Assembly: GCA_000437915.1 (NCBI GenBank)
Contig: FR900993.1
Span: 1 to 11,450 of the forward strand
Direction of reading: 5' to 3'
DNA length: 11,450 nt
Source: Subdoligranulum sp. CAG:314
GTDB lineage: Bacteria; Bacillota; Clostridia; Christensenellales; CAG-314
A program made the translations under genes and the position numbers. Below the pieces are notes generated by a model. That model searched no databases, had not been told where the DNA came from, and saw only the letters and a list, made by a program, of their open reading frames with translations. Position 1 is the first letter of the stretch; the number at the start of each line of letters is the position of its first letter. Of the stretch, positions 6,357 through 11,450 are shown in pieces.

Positions 6357-7142
6357 ATGGAAAAATTTTTCTCGATAAGCAAAACGGCGGAAACGGCAGG
6401 CATGACTGCGGAAACCTTGCGCTACTACGACCGCATAGGACTAGTAACGCCGAGCAAAACGGACAAAAACACGGGTTACCGATATTATTCTCAGGCTGAA
6501 ATTGTCCGACTCAACACAATCAAGGCGCTGCGCAGCATGGATTTGACCCTGTCGGAGATTAGAAATATTCTCGAATACGACGACCTCAAAAAAATTGCTG
6601 AAGCCCTGAAACAGACCGAAGCAAAGGCGGACAAGAAAATTGCCGAGTTGAGGGACGCAAAAAACAAAATCCGCCGCGCAAGAAATTTTTACGAGAGCAA
6701 GCTTTACGGAAACGCTTTTTCGGATAATATTTTCCTGAAAGAGTTTCCTCGCCGCGTCATTCTTTTGTCGGACAAGCTGAGCGCCCCCACGGTAGACAAT
6801 CTGTGGAATTATCACAGGCATTTTTACGGCCGTTTGCCGCAAGAAATCAGGGATGAATTCGCGTTTGACGATTTGGCGGGGATTTACGAATGCGGAGGCA
6901 CGGCACGGATGTTTGCACTGTGCAATAGCTTTGTCCAAACGGACGGAATCAGGATACTTCCGCAGGGGAAATACCTTTGCGCCGACTGCACCGAGGACAA
7001 CCGCGAAGAAACACTGCGCCTGTTGACGACAAAAGCAAAGGACGAATACGGTGCGTCCCCCCGCTTTTCGGTACAAATAATCGTACTTTCGGGAATTTTG
7101 CAATGGAATTATCAGGCGCAGGTGCCTGTCGAAAAAATTTAA
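6357..7142 (+). CDS. MerR-family transcriptional regulator with GyrI-like effector domain
   Basis: This is a 261-residue activator. Residues 4-73 form the winged-helix MerR domain (SISKTAETAGMTAETLRYYDRIGL; TGYRYYSQAEIVRLNTI; LTLSEIRNIL). A dimerisation coiled coil (about 76-117) is rich in K, E and A. A C-terminal domain (about 130-261) ends in LQWNYQAQVPVEK, typical of GyrI-like/BmrR-type drug-binding domains, so the inducer is probably an organic, lipophilic or cationic compound rather than a metal; no MerR/CueR-type metal-binding Cys pair follows the coil. It is divergent from the lipoprotein gene, and the shared gap holds its promoter and a dyad operator. The ATG at 6357 has no clear Shine-Dalgarno sequence, but it begins the MerR domain exactly. 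Regulation of both divergent genes by this protein is inferred. Confidence 0.9.
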   Translation: MEKFFSISKTAETAGMTAETLRYYDRIGLVTPSKTDKNTGYRYYSQAEIVRLNTIKALRSMDLTLSEIRNILEYDDLKKIAEALKQTEAKADKKIAELRDAKNKIRRARNFYESKLYGNAFSDNIFLKEFPRRVILLSDKLSAPTVDNLWNYHRHFYGRLPQEIRDEFAFDDLAGIYECGGTARMFALCNSFVQTDGIRILPQGKYLCADCTEDNREETLRLLTTKAKDEYGASPRFSVQIIVLSGILQWNYQAQVPVEKI

Positions 7143-7332
7143 AGCCCCCTCGCCGTTTTAAACTACTGCGACAAAAAAAGCAATATTCCGAATAAATGGT
7201 TTTTCTTGCCAAAAGAAAAATCCGGACAAGCCACGAGGCGACGTCCCGAATGCCGTTTTGCCGCCAAAAAAGACTGCATATACAGCAGAACTCCCAAAAA
7301 GGTTTAAAACTTTTTGGGAAAAGGAGAAACCG

Positions 7333-7434
7333 AAAGTTTTAAAACTTTTTGGGACAAGGAGAAACCGACGTTAAAGCAAATAAGACAGCTTTCGCTGTCT
7401 TATTTGCAAAATTCGTCGTGTTTCGACGTGGTGG
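7333..7434 (+). repeat. 102-bp perfect direct repeat, left copy
   Basis: These 102 bases are identical to 9548-9649. The identity ends at 7434/9649, inside the sequence that elsewhere continues as the tRNA-Val 3' end. The two copies are 2,215 bases apart and bracket the DUF262/DUF1524 gene. Confidence 0.95.
7376..7407. terminator. 14-bp GNRA-type hairpin downstream of the DUF262 gene
   Basis: Arms GCAAATAAGACAGC and its exact complement enclose TTTC, which reads GAAA on the minus strand. It lies 53 bases after the stop of the DUF262 gene and could end its transcript, but only three T follow, so termination is uncertain. The same stem recurs at 9591-9622 and 9898-9929. Confidence 0.35.
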
Positions 7435-7459
7435 AAAAGGAGTAACCTAAAGAGTCGAA

Positions 7460-9298
7460 TTACAACTTATACATTTCAAGTAATTCGTCTGTTAATTTAT
7501 CCGTTCTTGCAGTGATATCATCAATGTTCCAAATATCTTTTTTGGCAATTTCTGAATTTATATCAAGTCCGTTTTTATAGCCGACATATTTTCCGTTTTC
7601 ATTTTGTCTATCTCGCTTGCGTTCAAACGACATATTGCTTAATTTGCTATTATAACCCGTTACTGTCAAATTGCCGAGCTTATGAACATATTTATCTCTG
7701 TAATCTTGCGCCAGTTCTTTATCTCCATTTGCTATCATTTTTACCCAATCGTCGGGAACATTTTCGCCTTCGGGGAAAATGTGTTCTATCGTCCATTCAT
7801 AAACCTTTTTACCATTTCGACCATATTCTACTTGTGACCACAAATCTTTAAATGTTTCTCTCGTCATATATCGTTCGGTCAAAGCGCACAACAAGAATCT
7901 TGTAATTCCTACATTGTCCTCATATATATCACCCTTTAATTTTTCTTTGAACAATTCGTCGGACGCAGACTTTGAAACCAATGTGCTATAAATATTGTTA
8001 TAAATATCTGCGCCTTTCAAACCGTTTTCTTCAATATCGTTAATTATATTCATAAAAATTCTTGTAACGTCTTGTGTATTCGGAATATCAGTTAGGTTTC
8101 TTCTAACAAAAAATGTCGTAAGCAATTTTATAACACTTCCGATAGTAACATCTTCTAACTGCAAATCATTTTGCTCGCGAACCAAATATAAAAGCAAGAG
8201 ATATGACGGTGTGCCTTGTACGCGATAAAGACTTGTCAATTCTTTTTTGAAACGAGTGTCTTCTTCGTTTAATAAAAGAAACATAGAATAAACTTTACCG
8301 CTTTGTGAAATTTCATCAAGGAAGTCCGCGAGATTTCGTTTTATAAGACTTTCATATATATTCAAAAGATTCGATTTTGTCGCGACATTACCCAAAACAT
8401 CTTTTTTCTTTTCATTATCTTTGCGGAAAAGTTTATTTATTTTATTTTTGTACGCGTTATAGTAATGGCGGAAAAACCGTTCTTGCGTTAAATAATCATC
8501 GGATATATTTTCCAATAAATCCTGCCATCGGTTATAACATTCATCAGTAGACAACCCGTTTTGTTCCGCTCTTGCAAGTATCGTATTCTTCATGAGTTCA
8601 ATCGGCGTTAAACTCGCGCCACGATTATTGAGCGATTCAAACAACATATAGGCTTCCGAATTATTGGAAACTTCGATTTTAACAATTAAAGCCTTTTTAA
8701 TTACGGCATATATCGCGCATATTTTTTGTATGGCTTCACTTTCGGAAAGACCGCAAATATCATTGTCAATTCTATCGAGAAAGTACTTATAACATTTTGC
8801 TATTTTTCGATTTCCAAAATTTTTTTCATATTTTGCATCAACCAAGCCTAACGTCGACATGACATACGCGTAATCAACGCTATTATGGCCTTCGGATTGC
8901 GGCACTAAAACCAAACCGTTTTCACGCGAGCCTTTACAAATTAATGATTTTCTCAATGCGCGATAATCATCAAAAAAATCATCATCATTTTTAACAATAT
9001 GTTCGCGCGCCTTCAATTTATTGTAAATTGCCGCCATAAATAATGTTATTGTTGTCAATCTTTGTTGACCGTCAACGACTTCTAAACATTGACAGCCGAC
9101 AGCGTCATCGGCTGTGTTAATGCAAATAATAGAACCGATAAAGTATTCTTTTCCATTTTCCATTAAATCATCATAAAGGGCTTTCCAATGATATTGACTC
9201 CAAGTATATGCTCTTTGATATTTTGGAATTTTATAATAGAAATTCGCATCTGCTTTCAGCAAGTCATCAATGTGGTAATCGTGAACTGATTTTATCAT
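7460..9298 (-). CDS. DUF262-DUF1524 fusion nuclease (GmrSD/SspE-like, type IV restriction/anti-phage)
   Basis: This is a 612-residue protein with both halves of the GmrSD family in one chain. The N-terminal DUF262 domain carries IPKYQRAYTW (24-33), FIGSI (53-57), VDGQQRLTT (75-83) and the later FESLNNRGASLTPIELMKN (220-238); this is the ParB-like NTP-binding part. The middle (about 250-490) is helical. The C-terminal DUF1524 domain is an HNH-type nuclease: WTIEHIFPE (502-510) with Glu505/His506, then HKLGNLTVTGYNSKLSN (539-555) and the FERKR basic segment (558-562). Known relatives cut modified phage DNA (GmrSD) or respond to phosphorothioate DNA (SspE). No methylase or Dnd/Ssp partner is in the window, so it probably acts alone. 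The ATG has AGGAG (9307-9311) 8 bases upstream. The gene is clearly AT-richer than its neighbours and sits between repeats beside a tRNA, which suggests recent transfer. Target specificity is unknown. Confidence 0.9.
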   Translation of the reverse strand: MIKSVHDYHIDDLLKADANFYYKIPKYQRAYTWSQYHWKALYDDLMENGKEYFIGSIICINTADDAVGCQCLEVVDGQQRLTTITLFMAAIYNKLKAREHIVKNDDDFFDDYRALRKSLICKGSRENGLVLVPQSEGHNSVDYAYVMSTLGLVDAKYEKNFGNRKIAKCYKYFLDRIDNDICGLSESEAIQKICAIYAVIKKALIVKIEVSNNSEAYMLFESLNNRGASLTPIELMKNTILARAEQNGLSTDECYNRWQDLLENISDDYLTQERFFRHYYNAYKNKINKLFRKDNEKKKDVLGNVATKSNLLNIYESLIKRNLADFLDEISQSGKVYSMFLLLNEEDTRFKKELTSLYRVQGTPSYLLLLYLVREQNDLQLEDVTIGSVIKLLTTFFVRRNLTDIPNTQDVTRIFMNIINDIEENGLKGADIYNNIYSTLVSKSASDELFKEKLKGDIYEDNVGITRFLLCALTERYMTRETFKDLWSQVEYGRNGKKVYEWTIEHIFPEGENVPDDWVKMIANGDKELAQDYRDKYVHKLGNLTVTGYNSKLSNMSFERKRDRQNENGKYVGYKNGLDINSEIAKKDIWNIDDITARTDKLTDELLEMYKL

Positions 9299-9325
9299 TA
9301 GATTTGCTCCTAAATGTTTTTATAT

Positions 9326-9353
9326 ATTATAGCATATACTATGTTTTTTTCAA
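9326..9353 (-). promoter_or_regulatory. Promoter of the DUF262/DUF1524 gene
   Basis: TTGAAA (9348-9353) and perfect TATAAT (9326-9331) lie on the minus strand with a 16-base spacer. The spacer and -10 overlap a near-palindrome ATAGCATATACTAT (9329-9342, one mismatched pair) that could be an operator. Confidence 0.6.
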
Positions 9354-9513
9354 GTATTGTATAAAATAAAAAATAACTTAAAACAGGCGTGTATAGAATA
9401 TCAATGAATAAAGTTTTACCGAAGTAAGGCTGTTAGCAAATTACCCGTACCGATTTTTTGACCGCGATTATCTCTCAATGTTTTCAGTCAAATTAGAAAT
9501 CGACGATAAAACT
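9354..9513. other. AT-rich gene-free spacer between the defence gene promoter and repeat copy 2
   Basis: This stretch lies upstream of the DUF262 promoter and is AT-rich like that gene. I see no credible reading frame, RNA gene or repeat in it. It probably belongs to the imported segment, since the repeat family resumes at 9514. Confidence 0.4.
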
Positions 9514-9547
9514 CCAAAAAAGACTGCATATACAGCAAAATTCCCAA

Positions 9548-9649
9548 AAAGTTTTAAAACTTTTTGGGACAAGGAGAAACCGACGTTAAAGCAAATAAGA
9601 CAGCTTTCGCTGTCTTATTTGCAAAATTCGTCGTGTTTCGACGTGGTGG
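9548..9649 (+). repeat. 102-bp perfect direct repeat, right copy
   Basis: This is identical over all 102 bases to 7333-7434. Here the sequence continues into the full 21-base tRNA-Val tail, whereas the left copy switches to the DUF262 flank after its six-base TGGTGG. Confidence 0.95.
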
Positions 9650-9664
9650 GCAATAAGGGACTCG
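9644..9664 (-). repeat. Exact 21-bp copy of the tRNA-Val 3' end (first)
   Basis: This is identical to 10130-10150: the CCA, the discriminator, the 3' acceptor arm and most of the T arm of the tRNA-Val gene. The rest of the tRNA is absent here. It resembles an attachment-site remnant. Confidence 0.9.
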
Positions 9665-9950
9665 CAAGGAGCGGCAGCGACGGAGCAGCGAGCAACGTGT
9701 GCGAGCGTCACAAAATTCGCCCTCAATTATTGTACTGCCGAGACGGACGGGCCACAAGGCGAAGTTCGGATTTTCTTGCCAAAAGAAAAATCCGAACAAG
9801 CCCGAAAGGGACGTCGAGATTTGATTTTGCCAATACTGAAATTAAAAACCCAAAAAGTTTCAAGGAACTTTTTGGGAAAGGAGAAACCGACGTTAAAGCA
9901 AATAAGACAGCAAAAGCTGTCTTATTTGCAAAGTTCGTCGCGTTTCGACG

Positions 9951-9971
9951 TGGTGGGCAATAAGGGACTCG
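9951..9971 (-). repeat. Exact 21-bp copy of the tRNA-Val 3' end (second)
   Basis: This is identical to 10130-10150 and 9644-9664. With the real tRNA end it brackets a 179-base segment as direct repeats, the layout left by integration into a tRNA 3' end. Confidence 0.9.
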
Positions 9972-10091
9972 CAAGGAGCGACAGCGACGGAGCAGCGAGC
10001 GTGTGCGCGAGCGTCACGTAATTCGTCCTCCCCTATCGCACTGCCGAGACGGACGAGCCAAAAGGCGAAGTTTGGGTTTTTCTTGACAAAA

Positions 10092-10127
10092 GAAAAATCC
10101 GGACAAGCCACAAGGCGACGTCCGGAT
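10092..10127 (-). terminator. Probable terminator of tRNA-Val
   Basis: On the minus strand an 8-bp stem ATCCGGAC/GTCCGGAT (10120-10127 with 10097-10104) contains an inner GCC/GGC pair and is followed by TTTTT (10093-10097). It begins 2 bases after the encoded CCA. Confidence 0.65.
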
Positions 10128-10129
10128 AA

Positions 10130-10205
10130 TGGTGGGCAATAAGGGACTCGAACCCCTGACTCCCTCCATGTGACGGAGGTACTCTACCAACTGAGTCAAT
10201 TGCCC
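10130..10205 (-). tRNA. tRNA-Val (anticodon CAC), CCA encoded
   Basis: This is a complete cloverleaf. Acceptor GGGCAAT/ATTGCCC, T8, D stem ACTC/GAGT with GG in the loop, anticodon stem CCTCC/GGAGG, a five-base variable loop, T stem AGGGG/CCCTT with loop TTCGAGT, discriminator A and an encoded CCA (10130-10132). The loop GTCACAT puts CAC at positions 34-36, which decodes GUG. A73 and the A35/C36 anticodon bases agree with valine identity. The G at position 32 is unusual. The mature body is 73 bases (10133-10205). Confidence 0.92.
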
Positions 10206-10217
10206 TTTTGTTTTAAT

Positions 10218-10246
10218 AATATATCACAAACGGATTTTTCAGTCAA
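10218..10246 (-). promoter_or_regulatory. Promoter of tRNA-Val
   Basis: TTGACT (10241-10246) and TATATT (10218-10223) are 17 bases apart on the minus strand. Transcription would begin a few bases upstream of the first G of the tRNA. Confidence 0.7.
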
Positions 10247-10311
10247 TCGTTTGCGACAAATGAATTAAAAAAATTCCGAGAAAAACGCTCCCGACAAAAT
10301 CGGAAAAACCG

Positions 10312-10340
10312 TTTACAAAAGCGGAAAATAAAGCTATAAT
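10312..10340 (+). promoter_or_regulatory. Promoter of the Hrb gene
   Basis: TTTACA (10312-10317) and perfect TATAAT (10335-10340) are 17 bases apart. AAGGAG (10364-10369) follows, 8 bases before the ATG. Confidence 0.75.
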
Positions 10341-10377
10341 TTTTAAAAGCATCGAAACTATAAAAGGAGCAAATATT

Positions 10378-11010
10378 ATGAACGACAACATTCAACCGGA
10401 AGCCATGTTCAAATTTTCCTACGGACTGTACGTTCTGTCCGCGTCTTGCGACGGCAAAGACAACGGCTGCATAATAAACACCGCGGTGCAGCTGACCGAC
10501 ACACCCAAGCAGGTTGCGATTGCCGTCAACAAAGCCAATCTTACGCATGACATGATTTTCGCCGACGGCCGTTTCAATCTGTCCTTTCTTTCCGAGCAAG
10601 CCTCTTTCGACCTGTTCAAACGGTTCGGTTTTCAGAGCGGCAGAAACGCCGACAAATTCGACGGCATAAAGACAGAAAGGAGCCTGAACGGTCTCGTCTA
10701 TCTGCCGGAAGCGACAAACGGGTTTCTGAGCGGAAAGGTGACATTTAAAAAGGACGCGGGCACCCACACGCTGTTTATTGCCGACGTAACCGAAGCGAAA
10801 GTTCTTTCCGCCGTCCCGTCGGTCACCTACGCGTATTATTTCGCGAATATAAAGCCCAAGCCTCAACCCGCTCCGCAGGCAGCCCCCGCCGCGAAAAAGC
10901 GTTGGATTTGCAAAATCTGCGGCTATGTCTACGAGGGAGACGAGCTGCCCAAGGATTTTGTATGCCCTATCTGCAAGCACGGCGCAGATGACTTCGAGTT
11001 GCTCGACTGA
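10378..11010 (+). CDS. hrb: High-molecular-weight rubredoxin: flavin reductase-like domain fused to rubredoxin
   Basis: This is a 210-residue cytosolic redox protein. Residues about 5-157 form an FMN-binding split-barrel flavin reductase domain: FSYGLYVLSA near the start, NLSFLS (67-72), and GTHTLFIADVTEA (128-140) with the conserved His130. A Pro/Ala-rich linker (158-174) leads to a C-terminal rubredoxin. Its iron ligands are Cys178, Cys181, Cys196 and Cys199 (CKIC and CPIC knuckles), and it ends in DDFELLD. The rubredoxin is about 35 residues, shorter than the usual 52 and closer to the rubrerythrin tail type. In Moorella thermoacetica the homologous Hrb passes electrons from NADH to the flavodiiron protein FprA, which reduces NO or O2. 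No flavodiiron gene is in the window. The gene is monocistronic as far as visible. Confidence 0.9.
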   Translation: MNDNIQPEAMFKFSYGLYVLSASCDGKDNGCIINTAVQLTDTPKQVAIAVNKANLTHDMIFADGRFNLSFLSEQASFDLFKRFGFQSGRNADKFDGIKTERSLNGLVYLPEATNGFLSGKVTFKKDAGTHTLFIADVTEAKVLSAVPSVTYAYYFANIKPKPQPAPQAAPAAKKRWICKICGYVYEGDELPKDFVCPICKHGADDFELLD

Positions 11011-11067
11011 GGGAAAATCCGAGCGCAAAGCAAAGCCATACCTGTCGGAAGGACACAAACAAACTCA

Positions 11068-11102
11068 ATATGCTTGACATGGACAAGCATATAGTTTAAA
11101 AT
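11068..11102 (+). promoter_or_regulatory. Promoter of the HU gene with overlapping dyad
   Basis: TTGACA (11074-11079) and TAAAAT (11097-11102) are 17 bases apart. The -35 box overlaps the left arm of a perfect 9+9-bp inverted repeat, ATATGCTTG (11068-11076) and CAAGCATAT (11084-11092), seven bases apart. A protein bound there would block the promoter. Confidence 0.7.
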
Positions 11103-11144
11103 ATCCGTATAAATCGCTCCATGAGAGCAAGAAACGGAGGAAAT

Positions 11145-11417
11145 ATGAACAAAGGTGAATTTATCAGCGCCGTCGCGGAAAACGCGGGTCTGACCAACAA
11201 GCAGACTGCGGCTGCATTTGAAGCAATGGTCAACGTAATCGAGTCCACTCTCAAAGCCGACGAAAAAATCGCGCTCGCGGGTTTCGCAACTTTTGAAATC
11301 AAGGAAAAACCCGAGAGAGAAGGAATCAACCCTCTGACCAAAGAAAAAATCAAAATTGCCGCAAGCAAAACTCCCGTTGTGAAGTTCGGCAAAGCGTTCA
11401 AGGACAAATTCAACTAA
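11145..11417 (+). CDS. hup: HU family DNA-binding protein
   Basis: This is a 90-residue histone-like nucleoid protein, exactly the usual HU length. It has the HU fold in order: MNKGEFISAVAENAGLTNKQ (helices 1-2), a long amphipathic helix, and LAGFATFEIKEKPEREGINPLT, the beta-arm that holds the family signature GFGTFxxxxRxxRxGxNPxT in variant form (the first G-x-T is GFATF, and Lys/Glu replace some Arg). It ends in VVKFGKAFKDKFN. It binds and bends DNA without strong sequence preference as a dimer. The ATG at 11145 follows GGAGG (11136-11140) after 4 bases; an upstream ATG at 11121 lacks such a site. A terminator follows. Confidence 0.95.
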   Translation: MNKGEFISAVAENAGLTNKQTAAAFEAMVNVIESTLKADEKIALAGFATFEIKEKPEREGINPLTKEKIKIAASKTPVVKFGKAFKDKFN

Positions 11418-11421
11418 AAAA

Positions 11422-11450
11422 AACGAAAACTGCCGCTTTTAGCGGCAGTT
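11422..11450 (+). terminator. Terminator of the HU gene, cut by the window edge
   Basis: A 9-bp perfect stem AACTGCCGC/GCGGCAGTT (11428-11436 with 11442-11450) closes a TTTTA loop, 10 bases after the stop. A T run should follow, beyond the window. Confidence 0.75.

Larger units (their letters stand above)
7200..7434. repeat. Hairpin-rich repeat family, copy 1 (incomplete)
   Basis: This fills most of the gene-free stretch 7143-7459. It begins with a TTTTTCTT...AAGAAAAA hairpin module (7200-7246), followed by a 24-base block at 7264-7287 shared exactly with copy 2. A 26-base near-palindrome (7293-7318) and its partial repeat (from 7336) come next, each followed by an AGGAGAAACCG segment. A 14-bp stem with a TTTC loop (7376-7407) follows. 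The copy stops 6 bases into the tRNA-like tail (TGGTGG, 7429-7434). Compared with copy 2 it carries 35 extra bases, explained by internal duplication of the palindrome block. No protein-coding signal is seen. Confidence 0.85.
9514..9818. repeat. Hairpin-rich repeat family, copy 2
   Basis: Order on the plus strand: the 24-base leader block (9514-9537); a perfect 26-base palindrome with CCCAAAAAG ends (9543-9568); an AGGAGAAACCG segment; a 14-bp stem with TTTC loop (9591-9622); a small CGTCG/CGACG stem; the tRNA-Val 3' fragment (9644-9664); a segment of iterated GAGCG/CAGCG-like motifs (9667-9711); a GCC-GGC mini-stem; and a long imperfect hairpin (9764-9797) with GTTCGGA and TCCGAAC ends. Copy 3 repeats this order at an offset of exactly 307 bases from the palindrome arm to the last hairpin. 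Confidence 0.9.
9848..10127. repeat. Hairpin-rich repeat family, copy 3, abutting the tRNA
   Basis: This has the same module order as copy 2. The first palindrome has diverged in its centre (GTTTCAAGGAAC) but still pairs. The 14-bp stem at 9898-9929 is kept, while its loop is AAAA instead of TTTC. The long hairpin near 10071-10104 changed to GTTTGGG and TCCGGAC yet still pairs through G-T. The copy ends 2 bases before the CCA of the tRNA-Val gene, and its last module serves as that tRNA's likely terminator. Confidence 0.9.

Noticed and set aside
6441..7103. 220-codon open frame on the minus strand opposite the MerR gene
   Set aside because: It is a shadow of the MerR coding sequence, without a start signal or family features.
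7264..9649. Composite transposon or insertion sequences around the DUF262 gene
   Set aside because: The flanking repeats are direct, contain no transposase and no terminal inverted repeats, and no target-site duplication is visible.
9478..9963. A 161-codon open frame across repeat copies 2 and 3
   Set aside because: It runs through palindromes and the tRNA fragment, has no ribosome binding site or domain, and other frames on both strands are equally open there. It is a by-product of the repeat.
9514..10127. CRISPR array
   Set aside because: The repeats are long, composite and few, with no short regular repeat-spacer pattern and no cas genes.
10243..11058. 271-codon open frame on the minus strand opposite the Hrb gene
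   Set aside because: It is antisense to a protein with clear flavin reductase and rubredoxin motifs and covers that gene's promoter; it is a shadow frame.

Overview
The window looks like part of the chromosome of an anaerobic, low-to-mid GC Gram-positive bacterium (a Clostridia-like Firmicute). The signs are strong GGAGG-type ribosome binding sites, TTGACA/TATAAT promoters with 17-bp spacers, hairpin-plus-T terminators, a ferritin, a rubredoxin-fused flavin reductase, and a Cys-rich protein with a C1q/TNF-like domain of the kind found on spore surfaces. The species cannot be named from sequence alone.

Layout. A cyclodeaminase/cyclohydrolase gene (minus, 106-729) is divergent from the Cys-rich jelly-roll protein (plus, 889-1431), which shares a bidirectional terminator with a converging operon. 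That operon (minus, 4235 down to 1476) encodes a small XRE regulator, an ABC ATPase and a compact FtsX-like permease; its promoter places the start of the mRNA on the regulator's ATG, so the message is probably leaderless. Next come a regulator with two XRE domains (4388-4852), a classical ferritin (5003-5518) and a DUF4097-type lipoprotein (5595-6251). The lipoprotein is divergent from a MerR-family regulator (6357-7142). The gap between these two genes holds a 21-bp perfect dyad inside a 19-bp-spaced promoter, the signature of a MerR-activated target, and the promoter faces the lipoprotein.

The accessory part is 7200-10205. An AT-rich DUF262/DUF1524 (GmrSD/SspE-like) nuclease gene, probably anti-phage, lies between copies of a hairpin-rich repeat family. 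The copies flanking it share a perfect 102-bp direct repeat. The array ends flush against a complete tRNA-Val(CAC) gene, and two of its three copies carry an exact 21-bp copy of the 3' end of that tRNA. This looks like a tRNA-anchored site of repeated insertion or duplication that has acquired a defence cargo. No integrase or transposase is visible.

Beyond the tRNA the chromosome looks ordinary: a high-molecular-weight rubredoxin (flavin reductase plus short rubredoxin, 10378-11010) and an HU protein (11145-11417) whose promoter carries a 9+9-bp dyad. Ferritin and Hrb fit iron and oxygen/NO stress handling in an anaerobe.
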